NCBI GenBank assembly: GCA_030407315.1
Contig: JALQPE010002294.1
Location: 62,001-126,000 of the forward strand
DNA from: Asparagopsis taxiformis
Lineage: Eukaryota > Rhodophyta > Florideophyceae > Bonnemaisoniales > Bonnemaisoniaceae
Length of the DNA: 64,000 nucleotides
Reading direction: 5' to 3'
How positions within the stretch are numbered: position 1 is the stretch's first letter; each line of letters begins with the position of its first letter. The position numbers were made by a program, and so were the translations under genes. Under the pieces are notes generated by a model, which was not told where the DNA came from, ran no database searches, and saw only the letters and a list, made by a program, of their open reading frames with translations. Below, in pieces: positions 33,501-43,378 of this stretch.

Positions 33501-35260
33501 ATCCCATTGAACTCAGAATGTCTTTCAGTACTGACGAGTGCAGTTTCCATCCTATCCATCTCATCCTTCAAATTAGTAAGGAATCCACAACTATGTAGGT
33601 ATACCTTGTTTGCCAAGTGTGCCTCCAATTCAACGTTTAGATCCTTAATCTCATCCACATGTAACCCAGAGTTGTATTCTGATGAATCTGCATGATCTTC
33701 GTCATAATCCAAACTACTATCATCTTCGTTTGCCATCAAAACGTTGAAAACATCCTCAATTGCCACGAATGCTTTCTCGCCTCGAAGACGTTGCACTGCC
33801 TTTTCAACTTCTACACGTGAGTGGAACTTATTTGCCATATGTGGTTCACCACACACCCAACATCCCTTCACTCTTGAAAGCTTGTTTCTCCGATTAGATC
33901 GTTGCATTCTATTAGGGTATCTCTTGATGTTTCTTTCAGCTTTTCCTCTATATTTCTGTCCAATACCAAAATATGCATCGGCTTCCTTGGTCGAAAAGCT
34001 GTAGTTTTGAGCGGATCCCATCTCACTTGACAACATAGATGCAATTTTCTGGTTTGCATCATGTGCTGTGGCGGGTAATTGTATCTTCAGTACTCTTTTG
34101 ACATCAGGTATATCTGCTGCTGTGATCAATTGATCCCTAAGAAAAATATCCTCACGATATCGCCTGTCTAATTGACGTTGTATTTTTCCAAGATGTGCTG
34201 ACATCTCTCTGAATACTGCCAGTTGAGATTTGTCAGGGCTGCGCTCAAACCATTTGGTAAGCCTAGTGTCATGCCATTCTTGCAGAAGCCTAGATCTTTG
34301 TTCGTCAGACGTAAACCACGAAAGAAGTAGATCAATTGCCTCCTTGTAGTTACCAACCTTTCCATTGATGTGTGAGGCATAGTATGACAAAGCTGCACCA
34401 TCCAACATTATTGGAAGTCCCTTCAGCATCTCATCATTCGTGATGTTGCACATATCAGCAGCTAATTCGTAAATCTCAATAACTCCCATTATATCTTCAT
34501 CCCATTGACCTCCGTACTTTTGACGGAACCCAAAGGCCTTTAGGAGTCCTTGCATGCCTGATGATCTGCTACTTGATACATCAGAGCAAGTTTTGTATCC
34601 AGTCGTCGCAATATTTCTGTTCCCAGGAAGATTACCTCTCATACTTGTGTCAATTTTGATCTTTTCATAATCCTTTTCGAAACGGTTCGATATAGACTTC
34701 TCCATCTCTGCAGCTTCAACTGCCACCTCAGCTGCATCAAGAGCAGTATCAGCTTCTTCGATCTCATGATCTTCGGTTGATTTTTCGTTCATCAGAGGGA
34801 CTTTTTCCATCTCCCAACATGCCAAGAGTGCCTTACGGACTGGGTAGCCCCTCTTGCACAGAATCCTTACTCCTCTAGATGTTAGTGCTTTACGCAACTT
34901 CATTGCTTGGGATGACGTGAAATTTTCAATGACTGGCTTAGAGAAATTGCAGGTGAAATCACACCATATTGCGTCTCCTTCCGTAATACCCAATTCTTCA
35001 TATCGTTTACACCAACGATTTACATAGTTGTCCACATTCAACTTGTACTGGTTCCATAAATCTCTATTTGCTCCTTTGTCTGGCGGTAAAGGCTCATTAT
35101 CATCGTCCATGTCATTTTCACTTAACTCCTCTCTTCTTGCATCTGATGCAGGTGTGCGTGACCTATTGCTGCTAGATTTTGCGCCTTCGCTTTGTATGCC
35201 AAGACCAGTGATTTCGATGTTATCATCTGCAACATGCACATCGTTATCGTTCTGATTCAT
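30539..35260 (-). CDS. Copia family E Gag-Pol polyprotein
   Basis: It is a 1573-residue single frame. About residues 1-480: Gag with a long charged N-terminal segment and a capsid region. CWVCGEPHMANKFH near 470 is a zinc-knuckle variant. IVIDTGANRLS near 590 is the aspartic protease. Integrase from about 720: a GHPSVSALYNLLKRA histidine region, CRVCTEL, then VAADIMYID, RIDQGSQFIS and MTHVERYHAPL as the triad. RT about 1120-1370: AKSRLVAQNYRD, TRDVTQAYIQS and LQVDDTFGLG near 1268. RNase H from about 1400: LFTDSSFGNN, RSVMAAEVLSL, YVDSRTTFN and NPADGLTKS. Integrase before RT defines Ty1/copia. ATG at 35260 lies 76 nt after the 5' LTR. No stop or frameshift. Confidence 0.92.
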   Translation of the reverse strand: MNQNDNDVHVADDNIEITGLGIQSEGAKSSSNRSRTPASDARREELSENDMDDDNEPLPPDKGANRDLWNQYKLNVDNYVNRWCKRYEELGITEGDAIWCDFTCNFSKPVIENFTSSQAMKLRKALTSRGVRILCKRGYPVRKALLACWEMEKVPLMNEKSTEDHEIEEADTALDAAEVAVEAAEMEKSISNRFEKDYEKIKIDTSMRGNLPGNRNIATTGYKTCSDVSSSRSSGMQGLLKAFGFRQKYGGQWDEDIMGVIEIYELAADMCNITNDEMLKGLPIMLDGAALSYYASHINGKVGNYKEAIDLLLSWFTSDEQRSRLLQEWHDTRLTKWFERSPDKSQLAVFREMSAHLGKIQRQLDRRYREDIFLRDQLITAADIPDVKRVLKIQLPATAHDANQKIASMLSSEMGSAQNYSFSTKEADAYFGIGQKYRGKAERNIKRYPNRMQRSNRRNKLSRVKGCWVCGEPHMANKFHSRVEVEKAVQRLRGEKAFVAIEDVFNVLMANEDDSSLDYDEDHADSSEYNSGLHVDEIKDLNVELEAHLANKVYLHSCGFLTNLKDEMDRMETALVSTERHSEFNGIVIDTGANRLSIMSLNQYRSYCREFGIVADIQSDGRNIHGLGSKLKTIGTTSIAIPFPEFGLTCDIVFHILREDCKSLLSRRDLKNTGIDLSVQRDCLLYKGTAIPLAVKNDLLVYEWTPDIALFTYDELKKLHRAFGHPSVSALYNLLKRARKDECHTDVRDAIQTLTERCRVCTELATKPKRFKLTVGSEDGRFNSIVAADIMYIDNKPILHVVDEATHFSAATFLRNVSSEHVWNAFIRIWSNVYMGPPDYLRIDQGSQFISREFKGSAEVSGIQLLTSPVENPSSMTHVERYHAPLRRAFLKLKLALPKDQPQDILQMALHCVNSTVGPEGLCPTLCVFGALPKPARNTPAPQHIERAKAIDEAMKDVQKEQATRRLKFAEKYRGPFGKENNKLERLHYGAPVRVYRAKTNKWEGPFKFVSIEGETVVVQLPNGRKIFRTHVVKPDNSMDDVILQCTDNRNCFTTDENDEYRSGNFKGDLGFVVEMKDFSASRQKEIDGLLQQGVFKVVPRSTVPRGKRIYGMRWVDTMKKRSDGKFTAKSRLVAQNYRDHESRCIPTKAPTISRFGQRLALCMAALFPEQKPYTRDVTQAYIQSRDRLLRKVYLKPPSEMQIPSDKVLLAVKPLYGIPESGLHWYITYRDHHIQRLDMNMCKADNCILYRTHTTSHSKAPDLTILQVDDTFGLGDDKFLDEEERESSKFKTKPRKCLKLGECCDFNGSTITRERQGTYLLSQAQKLTSMSVPTSKDESISARAKIQYIATTCRPDLASPTQLLSACLETETSKSENMLKKLIRYCNNTSQDGIRFIPQDLESIHLVLFTDSSFGNNDLLSQTGFLIVLMDKHKSANIVHYGSKKCRRVTRSVMAAEVLSLVQGYDEAYIAKHTIQEILNREIPLDAYVDSRTTFNCVAKNSATLEKRLKIDIAAIRQAHMNKEIRTIGWILGQQNPADGLTKSNILKDDNPLKILLRENRIEFTPTGWAEME

Positions 35261-35336
35261 CTGTTGTATCGCTTGGTTATAGCTTCTCTTGCTTCTCTAG
35301 CATATATGCTTCAGATTCGCAAAATAGTTATATAAC

Positions 35337-35908
35337 TGTCGCGAGACTTAGAACGATCTTGACGTGTAATTTGTGTCTTAGGAAGTTGCTATGATAACTC
35401 AAGAATCCACGTTAGAGTATCTTCCAGTAATCTTCCTTTCTTCGGTCTGCGTTATTTCAGGACAATCAATAATTGGCCGGAGTAATCGCCTGACTTCAGT
35501 GGCTCCCTTCTTGTTATTTCAGAGCGTTATACTCGGAGTAATCAACGATGGTAGACCTTCACACTATGCACCAATTACTGGGACGTTCCGTCCAGAGCAA
35601 GTGGGCGCAAGAATGGCTGTGTAACAAAGTACAATTGTTTTGGTTGTGTCTTGCTTTTGTATATCCTTGATACCTTCTCAACAATAGCTACATCTATCTG
35701 CTTATATACTACTACGTTCTGTGCTGCGACAGACTCTCGTAAATACTCTCCTGTGATTATTACGCTTGTGATAAATAGTATTTCATGTCATACTCGATAT
35801 CATGTTACGTGTCAGCAGGAAGTAAAGCATAGAGTCCGGATTGAAACTAAAAATCACATTTGTCAGTATTGCGTGTATCTACACATGTTAGTATTGCGTG
35901 TATCTACA
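35337..35908 (-). repeat. 5' LTR of copia family E
   Basis: It is 572 bp, same as the 3' LTR base for base as far as I could compare. Confidence 0.9.
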
Positions 35909-35913
35909 GTATT

Positions 35914-37211
35914 TTGTAAAACCAGATACACCACATAGCCGGTGTGATGTCTGCTGCAGGCATGGTGGCAGTAGAATTTTTGTCACACCAATCATTCGAG
36001 ATTATCGTTCGATGCCCTCGTATCATAGTTTCCATCAATGTCGACGACGCTGAATGTCAGTTGTAATTCGAGGCAATGTAATGAACTTAATTTTGAGGAA
36101 AGAGAATTAATTGTCAATTCGTTGGCGGGACACGGGGAATATGCTCGGGGCATTAGGGGATTAAGACAGAGAGGTGCATTGTAGGTTTGATATCCGGAGA
36201 ACACGCCTGCCTCTCAGCTCTTCACGTGTGAATGACACCGAGCGGCCAGAAACGCGTTGGGAAATCACCTACCAAACTGCACTGCAACGGTTGATCGCGC
36301 GTATTGGTTCCTCGCGCGACGCCATCACGTGAAAACTTGGCAACGAGGAAAACTTTTCCATTAGGCCTCGCTGTTTCTTGCGATGTGAATTGATGACAAT
36401 TTGTGCAGCAGATAGTTGGCTGACGGTACGGCATTGTTGAGTTTGAGCGCAGCGCAAGGTGACATGTCTTTCTAGCTTTATGAGAGTGCACTCGTTGCAA
36501 TTCTCAACGAAAAAAGCAAGCGCCGTGCGCAATAGCTTATCAACAAACTGAGTCGCTTCAATATTGCGCGAGTAATATCTATGACTAATGTCACATGGGA
36601 CCCATATTCCATTTCCTACACATAATGAATCCACGGCTCCAAACAGCGCGCCCTCTAGCAGCCAGCGAAGTAGTACCTTGACAATACTTATGCTCACATG
36701 CAGTTGTAGAAATGTCATCACCCGTTTCAGTCAATGCCAAGGCTGCGTGACATTCTCACCGCAGCGAACGATTTGCTGGTCGTGCGAATCATACACGATA
36801 CCTGTACGTCCAACTTTGCCGCCTTACAGGACACATACATGATCGGTGCCTGCGATCATTGGCGCAGTATCGGAAGATGAACGATTTCTCCAAATCGCAC
36901 GGTAATGGCTGGCAGCAGCGCGAGAGGAGTAAACATTATCGTAAGCTGACCTTGCGAGGCAGTGAACAAAGCTGAGAAACGATCAAACGCCAGTACAACT
37001 GGACAGCGGCGTCAGAATGTACAATCTAGAAATATACACGTGTACCATTTGTCTCGTATTCAGCCAATGGAAACTGGACATGTCATGGAAGCGGTGACTG
37101 CAAAACAGTAGGCCAGAGTTTCAGCCAATCACATCGATTTGGCTGAATATTATTGGCCAAAAATACAAAAAGCGAAAAAAACCTAAACGCAATGTCTGGC
37201 AAAATCGCCCA
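35914..37211. other. Intergenic, no recognised gene
   Basis: About 1.3 kb between two copia elements. CCAAT-type pentamers occur around 37060-37160. The longest open frame (36269-36721, minus, 150 codons) has no recognised motif and is not supported as a gene. Confidence 0.4.
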
Positions 37212-37216
37212 GACGG

Positions 37217-37367
37217 TGTGAAGTCTTGAGAGTCCGATACCCTCTCTGTTTATTGATCCGGCGTCGGAGCTATAAGTATCGATGGATTAGTTAATTTGTA
37301 ATTGAGATTTCTATGTGTTAATTGTTAATGGGTGCATTGCGGTGAGGAGACGAGATTTGTCTTCACA
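37217..37367 (-). repeat. 3' LTR of copia family D
   Basis: It is 151 bp with TG...CA ends and an outer GACGG duplication. Confidence 0.9.
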
Positions 37368-40166
37368 GGCCCCCGGCTCACTGCAATGCGAGGTGGAAAG
37401 TTGAGGGAGGATGTTAATGGAATTGCGTATGGATGTTAGTTTCCGGCGATGGACTGGTTTGGTGAAGATGTCGGCTGGGGTGAGGTGTCCAGGGATGTGT
37501 TGTACAGTTAGTTCGTTGCGTTCGATGAGGTCGATAATGTGGTGATGTCGGATATCAATGTAGCGTTTGCGTTTTGTTGGTGTTTTGTTGAGCGCAATTT
37601 TGACGGCTGCCATGTTGTCAATGTGTAGTATGGTCGATGTGGTGATAGGTTGGAATGTGGATAGTAGCCGGCGGAGCCACATTGTTTGTTCTGAGGCGTG
37701 GGAGGCAGCTATATATTCTGCTGCGCAAGTGGATAGCGCGACGGTGGACTGTTTCTTGGATGACCAGAATATGGGTGTGTTGTTGAAGGTATGGACAGTT
37801 CCTGTGGTGGATTTTCGATCGCTGCCATTGGCGTGGTCTGCATCAACGAATGAGTGGAGGTGGTGCTTTGATGGGTCAGAGACGGGGAGGAAAGTGAGGC
37901 CGTGGGTTGGCGTTTCGCGGAGGTAGCGTAGGACTCGCTTGAGGTGGCTTTGGTCAGTAGAAGAGGGTGCAGCCATGTTTGCAGCCAGTCTGTTGACTGA
38001 GAGGTGGATGTCTGGCCTTGTGCTGTCGGCGATGTATCGTAGTTCGCCAAGAATAGATCGGAACTTGGTGGATTCAGTTGATGTGAGCGGTTGAGGGTGT
38101 GTGAGAGTCATCTAGCGGCTCTGGGTAAGGTGTTTGGGTGGGGTTACATTCGTGCATGCCAGCTCGTTCAAGGGCGTGTTTCGTGAGTTGTGGCTGTCCA
38201 ATGTGGATGGCACTGTCCTGTTGCCGATATGAGATGTGCCAGCCGAGGTGTTGAGTTGGTTTTCCGATACGTTTGATGTCGTATTTGCGGCGAAGTTCCG
38301 AGTGGAGTTTGTCTATGAGTTGTTGGTGGGTGGATATGATTAGGAAGTCATCCATGCTTATTGCGAAGTGGATGTATTTGGTTGGTGAGTGGATGTGGGA
38401 GAAAAGGGTAGGGTCAGTGTGTGATGGAGTGTATCCACAGGATTTGAGGAAGCGGAAGAGAGCAGTGGAGTAGATGTGGGCTGCCGGTGGGGTGCCGTAG
38501 AGGTTGCGGATGAGGATCCCTGTTTTGTCTTTGTGTTTCAGTTCGCCGTTGAAGCGCGGAGGTTGTTTTACGTACACGGTGTGTGACGGATCGTATAATT
38601 CGTGTATGTAAGCGGATTTGATGTCGAAGGCTTCAATGTGGAGGTTGTATGCGGCAGTAAGAGCGAAAAGGAGTCTGATTGTCGTGCGTTCCGCCATGTG
38701 CGTGGAAGTATGGAGGGGTTGTAGTGTATTCCGGGGATCATGCGGTCTCCGCGGACAGTTATTCGGGCTTTGCGGCGTTCGATGCTGCCGTCAGCGTGGC
38801 GTTTGTAGCGGTACGCCATCTTGAGGGGGATTATGCGTGTTCGTTTAGGAACTGATGATGAGGGTACCCAAGATATTGTTTTGGTGGCATCTATGGTTTC
38901 AAGTTCGTTGTCGTGGGCCGCTGACCATTCGTCGGCGTCGGGGTACATGCGGGCATCATGCCCGTGATGGCTGGTAGAGGATGGTGCTGGGGTGTTTGGA
39001 GTGATTTGTCTGGGTATGTCGGGAGAAGTGACATGGAATGCGGCGTTTGTGGTTTGGAGTGGGTCGGTTATGTGGAAATAGGGCTTGAAATCGGTGGCAC
39101 GTACGATGTGGAGTCGTCGGGGTGGGAAGCTTTCTACGCAGATGTGGCTCATGGATGTTCCGAAGAGGTATCGTGCGGGGAGTGCTCTGGAGCTGAGTTT
39201 TGAGCTCCGTTTGTGTAGGGGGATAGTGCCGATCTGTCCAAATATGAAGAGGCGCGCGGGTTGTGGGCGGGTGCCGTGCCATTGTTCGTAGGGTGTGGTG
39301 CCTGTGCCCTTGTGGGAGAGCATATTTTGTTTGAATACGGCGTCTTTGTGTGCATATTCCCAGTACGGGTTGGGGAGCCCGGAGTGGAGTAGGTTCGCTC
39401 GAGCGGCTTCCATGGTGGTGCGGTTTACTCGTTCGGCGATTGAGTTTTCTTGCGGTTGGTATGGGACTGTGGTTGAGAATATGGTGCCTAACTGGTGAAA
39501 GTAGTCTTGGATGGATGTTTGAGTGAATTCTTTGGCGTTGTCGGAGCGAAAGTGGCGCGGTGGGCGATCGTGATGTGTGCAGACTTGATTGATGGTTTTG
39601 GGGATTGATGTGGATACGGCGGCTCGTGACGGAAGGTAGTCGACTATGAGGAATCTTGTGGCGGCGTCAATGAAGGTAACGAAGTAGGAGTTGCCATCTA
39701 TGGATTTGGGTGAGATCGGACCGCAAATGTCAGAGCTAATGAATTCTCCAGGGGAGTAGCTGTGGGAGGTTCGATGGTGCGGGCGTATGGATTGCTTCGC
39801 CGGCGCGCATGCGGAGCATGTAGTTGGTGTCTCCGTTATGTCGCTCGGGAGTATGGGGAGGCTATTGGATTTGGACATTGCTGATATGCGCTTGGTTGGT
39901 GCGTGATTAAGTTTGAGGTGCCATTCTAGTGCCTCTTTCGCCTTTGCTGTCGGCGGTTTGGTCGAGGCGGGGTTGTGGGTTTGTTGGAGTGTTGTGGGAA
40001 TGGGTGGGGTGTGTCTGTGGGTGATTGTACGTGGGGAAGGTGTAGTCGGATTGGAGATGGGTCGTGGTGGTGGCCTGGAAGGGTTTGTTGGTGGTTTGGG
40101 GCGAGGTTGCCTTTGGTTGGGTTTCGGGACGGTTTTTGTGGTTGTTTGCGTGAGGTGGGGATACAA
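37311..40166 (-). pseudogene. Pol of copia family D, frameshifted
   Basis: The integrase frame 40166-38568 has LKLNHAPTKRIS, CSACAPAK, SSDICGPISP, FRSDNAKEFT and NSIAERVNRT (triad D-D-E). The frame shifts near 38700, where the RT frame 38697-38074 takes over with FDIKSAYIHELYDP and ISMDDFLIIS. A second shift near 38100 leads to 38111-37311 with RNase H (FVDADHANGSDRKSTTG, STCAAEYIAASHA, HIDNMAAVKIAL) and the TPADIFTKP end. Two single-base lesions prevent a full polyprotein although the LTRs match. Confidence 0.82.
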
Positions 40167-41617
40167 CGCGCGCCTTTTGCAGGGAGTGGTGTGGGGGTTT
40201 CTTTATGTGTTGGTTCGGGCTCAGTGACTATTTTTGTGTCGCGGACACAGTACATGTTGTCGCGCCATTCTGCAGTCAACATGATGCGGGGTTTTGTGGG
40301 ATGCTTGTTGTTGATGACGAAAGCGCGGGAGGGTGTGAATGTGACTTCTCCGTATTCTTGTGCGAGATCGTGAACAGATAGGAGGTTCGGAGAGATGGAT
40401 GGGTTGGCCACGGCTGGTATGGAAATGTGTGCTAGTGGGGATTTTAGGTGGAGGACTCCTCTGTGGGTGCAAGAGAAGACTTGGTTAGCTGCTGTGACAG
40501 AGGTGGAATGTTTCCGGATAGGACGCATTGCTGTTGTGGGGTGGGTGACGTGGGAAGGTTGAGCTCCTGAGTCGAGTATGAACGTACCGTCGCTTGTGTG
40601 GTGCGTGGTTGGCAGTGGTTCTATCTCTTGGTTTGTGGTGGGGGTGAAGCGGGCACTCTTCGCGTGGTTGCCATGTTTGGTGAGGTTTCTGGGGCGATTA
40701 GGGGGGCTTCGTGATTCATTCTTTGGGTGGTGGGGGTGGCGGCATTGTGAGTCGGAGTGTAGCGGTTTGAACCCTAGTGAGGTGTGATAAGAGCACGGAT
40801 GGCGGGGTGCTGGTCCGGCTTTGCGTCTATCGCGTGGTGTGGGCAGAGAGTCGTAGAAGGGGTGGGAGTATTTGCGCGGGGTGGTTATGGAGTGGGGTGC
40901 TTCTTCAAGCTGAATGAAGTCTTGAAGGTTGTGCATGCGTAGGGAGAATTCTTTGATGGATCTTGGGGTGTTTCCGGCTAGGAGCTTTCCCATTTCTATG
41001 CCTTTGCGGGAATGTTTCAGCCCTGTGAGCATGAGGTCGACGGTGGTTGCTTCGTCGTTTATGAGTGGGTAGTTCGCTGATATCATGCGGTCGCGGAGGG
41101 ATGCATGAGTGGATATGTAGTCGTTGATGGTGGTGTGGTCGAGGAAGCGGATAGACTCAGCTTCTCTGCGGAGGGATTGGTGATCGGCGGGTGTGTTGGT
41201 GGCGATTTCTTCTTCGATGCGCTGGAGAAGTTGGAAGGGTGTATTGGAGGACATGTTGCGCTTCACCACTCTCGTGGCGACGGTGGCTGGGAGTGATGAT
41301 ATAATGAGGGCTGTGAGGGCGTGCTGAGTACGGTGATGAGAATTGTTGTCCTGTAGGGACGTGTCGGATGTTAAATGTATGGATACGCCGTGGGCGGTGG
41401 CGGTAGCGTGAAGAGTAGCAAACCACGGATTGGGATTTTCGGGGATGAGCGTGGTCAGTGCAGGAAAGCTGATGGTGGGGGAGTCGGTGGGCGGTGAGGT
41501 GTTGTCAGTCATGTTGTGAGATGGATCGGAAGATGCGGATAGTGAGATAGATCGGTTCGTGATGAAGCGAAGATAGCGTAGATGTCGAGGTGTGTCGTCA
41601 GGTAGCGATGGGACCAT
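39926..41617 (-). CDS. Gag-protease of copia family D
   Basis: It is a 563-residue frame starting 5 nt inside the 5' LTR. Gag helices with ALTALIISSLPATVATRV and LRDRMISANYPLINDEATT correspond to the family A Gag. FILDSGAQPSHVTHP near residue 345 is the protease site. The C-terminus is Pro/Thr-rich. It overlaps the integrase frame (40166) by about 240 nt, the same arrangement as in family A, so both families probably express Pol by a frameshift. Confidence 0.85.
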   Translation of the reverse strand: MVPSLPDDTPRHLRYLRFITNRSISLSASSDPSHNMTDNTSPPTDSPTISFPALTTLIPENPNPWFATLHATATAHGVSIHLTSDTSLQDNNSHHRTQHALTALIISSLPATVATRVVKRNMSSNTPFQLLQRIEEEIATNTPADHQSLRREAESIRFLDHTTINDYISTHASLRDRMISANYPLINDEATTVDLMLTGLKHSRKGIEMGKLLAGNTPRSIKEFSLRMHNLQDFIQLEEAPHSITTPRKYSHPFYDSLPTPRDRRKAGPAPRHPCSYHTSLGFKPLHSDSQCRHPHHPKNESRSPPNRPRNLTKHGNHAKSARFTPTTNQEIEPLPTTHHTSDGTFILDSGAQPSHVTHPTTAMRPIRKHSTSVTAANQVFSCTHRGVLHLKSPLAHISIPAVANPSISPNLLSVHDLAQEYGEVTFTPSRAFVINNKHPTKPRIMLTAEWRDNMYCVRDTKIVTEPEPTHKETPTPLPAKGARCIPTSRKQPQKPSRNPTKGNLAPNHQQTLPGHHHDPSPIRLHLPHVQSPTDTPHPFPQHSNKPTTPPRPNRRQQRRKRH

Positions 41618-41621
41618 AACC

Positions 41622-41772
41622 TGTGAAGTCTTGAGAGTCCGATACCCTCTCTGTTTATTGATCCGGCGTCGGAGCTATAAGTATCGATGGATTAGTTAAT
41701 TTGTAATTGAGATTTCTATGTGTTAATTGTTAATGGGTGCATTGCGGTGAGGAGACGAGATTTGTCTTCACA
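41622..41772 (-). repeat. 5' LTR of copia family D
   Basis: It is 151 bp and matches the 3' LTR. The Gag ATG follows 5 nt inside. Confidence 0.9.
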
Positions 41773-41777
41773 GACGG

Positions 41778-42416
41778 TACATCGTTATTCGCGCAAGGCT
41801 TGAAACACCTACGCCATTGGTCCAGTCCACCGCCAAGATCTCGCAATCGACATCTGCGCCCACTGCTTTCACATTTCCACACGCGAGTCCGACCTCCCCG
41901 TGCAGCCTTCTCGTGTTGTCCAGCGCGGATCGCCACAAACCAAATGTATACTACATCGTATTGTGAAAATATGATCTCCAAAACGTGCTTACCGACTGCC
42001 ATAAGCACAGCCCCCCACATTAGAGGAAATTGCATGGACAACATTTCCGACATGACCAACAGCAGTGATCTCAGGAAACGGTCGGCAGCAAGGAATAATC
42101 TCCTTCTAGCCAGCAGCCAGAATGTCAGATTCGCCAAGCAGCAGCAGGTTACTAACGCCAAGGCACGGAGCAAGCACACTCGCCTCCTAGCTTCCACGAA
42201 CCGACCTACACATCCGTTCGCGCTCTGTAGGATATTAATAACAGACAGCCAGTCAGAAGGAAACATATAAACAACTGAATAAACGAAGCAAACGTCTCTC
42301 TTCCAACACTTGGGACGGCTCAAATACTCTTGCTTGCTGTAAAGTATAGCTTAACTGGTTTTTACAGATTTTCGCAAAGAAATGGAATTTGGGGATCTTG
42401 TACAATCTGTCCAGAT
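41778..42416. other. Inter-element spacer with an LTR-like patch
   Basis: Open frames cross this stretch on both strands (for example plus 41737-42270), but each begins in the copia D LTR and none shows a domain. At 42226-42308 there is an 83-bp patch starting TGTAGGATATTAATAACAGA and ending CTCTTCCAACA. It resembles the ends of solo LTR 1 and the copia A LTR but has no target duplication. Confidence 0.4.
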
Positions 42417-42595
42417 TGTTGGACAATGGTAGCTCCTCGCCTACCTTCTCTTTCTTTTGTCTTTACTTGGCAATATATATCTATTCATTGAGCCTTGAGA
42501 TCGCCGGCGGTGCGTATGACAGGCTGTCTTGTATTAGCATTCTGACTGTTGATCGCCACGGCGCTTGGCGACTGAGTTGTATTAGCATCCTGACA
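42417..42595 (-). repeat. 3' LTR of copia A copy 2 (long form)
   Basis: It is 179 bp with the internal duplicated unit, same length as 11781-11959. Confidence 0.85.
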
Positions 42596-42599
42596 CGCC

Positions 42600-43378
42600 C
42601 CCTGTCGCCAAGGGGCGGGGAGATCGATGAGCAGGGTGCTGGATGGTGTGTCGGGTACGGATTCTCTGGCGGGGTGGCTATGATATGTAGTTGGGTGGTT
42701 AGGTTGGTGAAGGCCCTGGTTGGCATCGGCTTTGTAAAAATATCGGCTAGCATCTGATTAGTTGGTAGGTAGTGCAGCGCGATGCGGCCTTGTGCTATGT
42801 TGTCAATGATGTGGTGAAACCTGATGTCGACGTATTTTCGTCGTTTCGTTGGTGCGGTTTGTGTGGCGATCTGTAGCGCGGATTGGGAATCTGTGAATGT
42901 GGTGATAGGTTTGGAGCGAGGGATGAGGGATAGTTCTTGTAGCATGCCTGCGAGCCAATTGGTTTGGCGAGTGGTGTCAGAAGCCGCTATGATTTCGGCT
43001 TCGCAGGTGCTTAGAGCGACCAAAGATTGTCGCTGTGAACCCCAGCTGATGGGCGAACCATGTAACGTGTGGACAGATCCTGATATAGACTTTCTGGACG
43101 TGGGGTCGTTGGCGAAGTCTGCATCTGCGTAGGCTAACAGTGGGGTGTCATGCGGGTGTTCGGGAATGAAATGCCATGTGTTGGCGTGTGCTTCAGGAAG
43201 CGAATAAGTCGTTTCAAATGTTTCCAATGCCGTTGTGTTGGCTTGTGGTTAGCTCTGGCGAGTGCGTTTGTGAAAAATTGTATATCTGGTCTTGTAGAGT
43301 CGGTGAGGTATCGCAGTTCCCCAAGGATTTCGCGATATGGCGTGGAAATTGTTTCGTCTAGCTGTTCCTCCGTACTGG
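42600..43378 (-). pseudogene. RT end and RNase H of copia A copy 2
   Basis: Minus-strand frame with ADADFANDPTSRKSISGSVH, STCEAEIIAASDTTRQTNWL, FTDSQSALQIA and MLADIFTKPMP. It is the 3' portion of Pol; the upstream RT part is 10.96 kb away, beyond the inserted element. A frameshift near 43190 separates the first part of this block. Where copy 1 is scrambled (around 12460) this copy is open. Confidence 0.8.

Larger units (their letters stand above)
29933..35908 (-). mobile_element. Intact Ty1/copia retrotransposon, family E
   Basis: Sense strand is minus. Two 572-bp LTRs at 29933-30504 and 35337-35908 read identical by eye. GTATT at 29928-29932 and 35909-35913 is a 5-bp target duplication. 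A single 1573-codon gag-pol frame with no lesion fills the interior. This is the youngest-looking retroelement here and could be autonomous. It sits about 180 bp downstream of the methyltransferase gene. No clear initiator-Met primer-binding site was recognised next to the 5' LTR. Confidence 0.92.
37217..41772 (-). mobile_element. Ty1/copia retrotransposon, family D
   Basis: Sense strand is minus. LTRs of 151 bp at 37217-37367 and 41622-41772 have TGTGAAGAC...CTTCACA in sense. GACGG at 37212-37216 and 41773-41777 is a 5-bp target duplication. A purine tract (GCCGGGGGCC) precedes the 3' LTR. The sequence after the 5' LTR begins GGTTATGG, similar to GGTTATCG in family A, perhaps a shared primer-binding site. 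Gag-protease is open; RT-RNase H is frameshifted. Total 4.56 kb. Confidence 0.92.

Noticed and set aside
36269..36721. 150-codon minus-strand frame as a gene
   Set aside because: No recognisable motif, signal peptide or promoter; overlapped by other frames and flanked by transposons.
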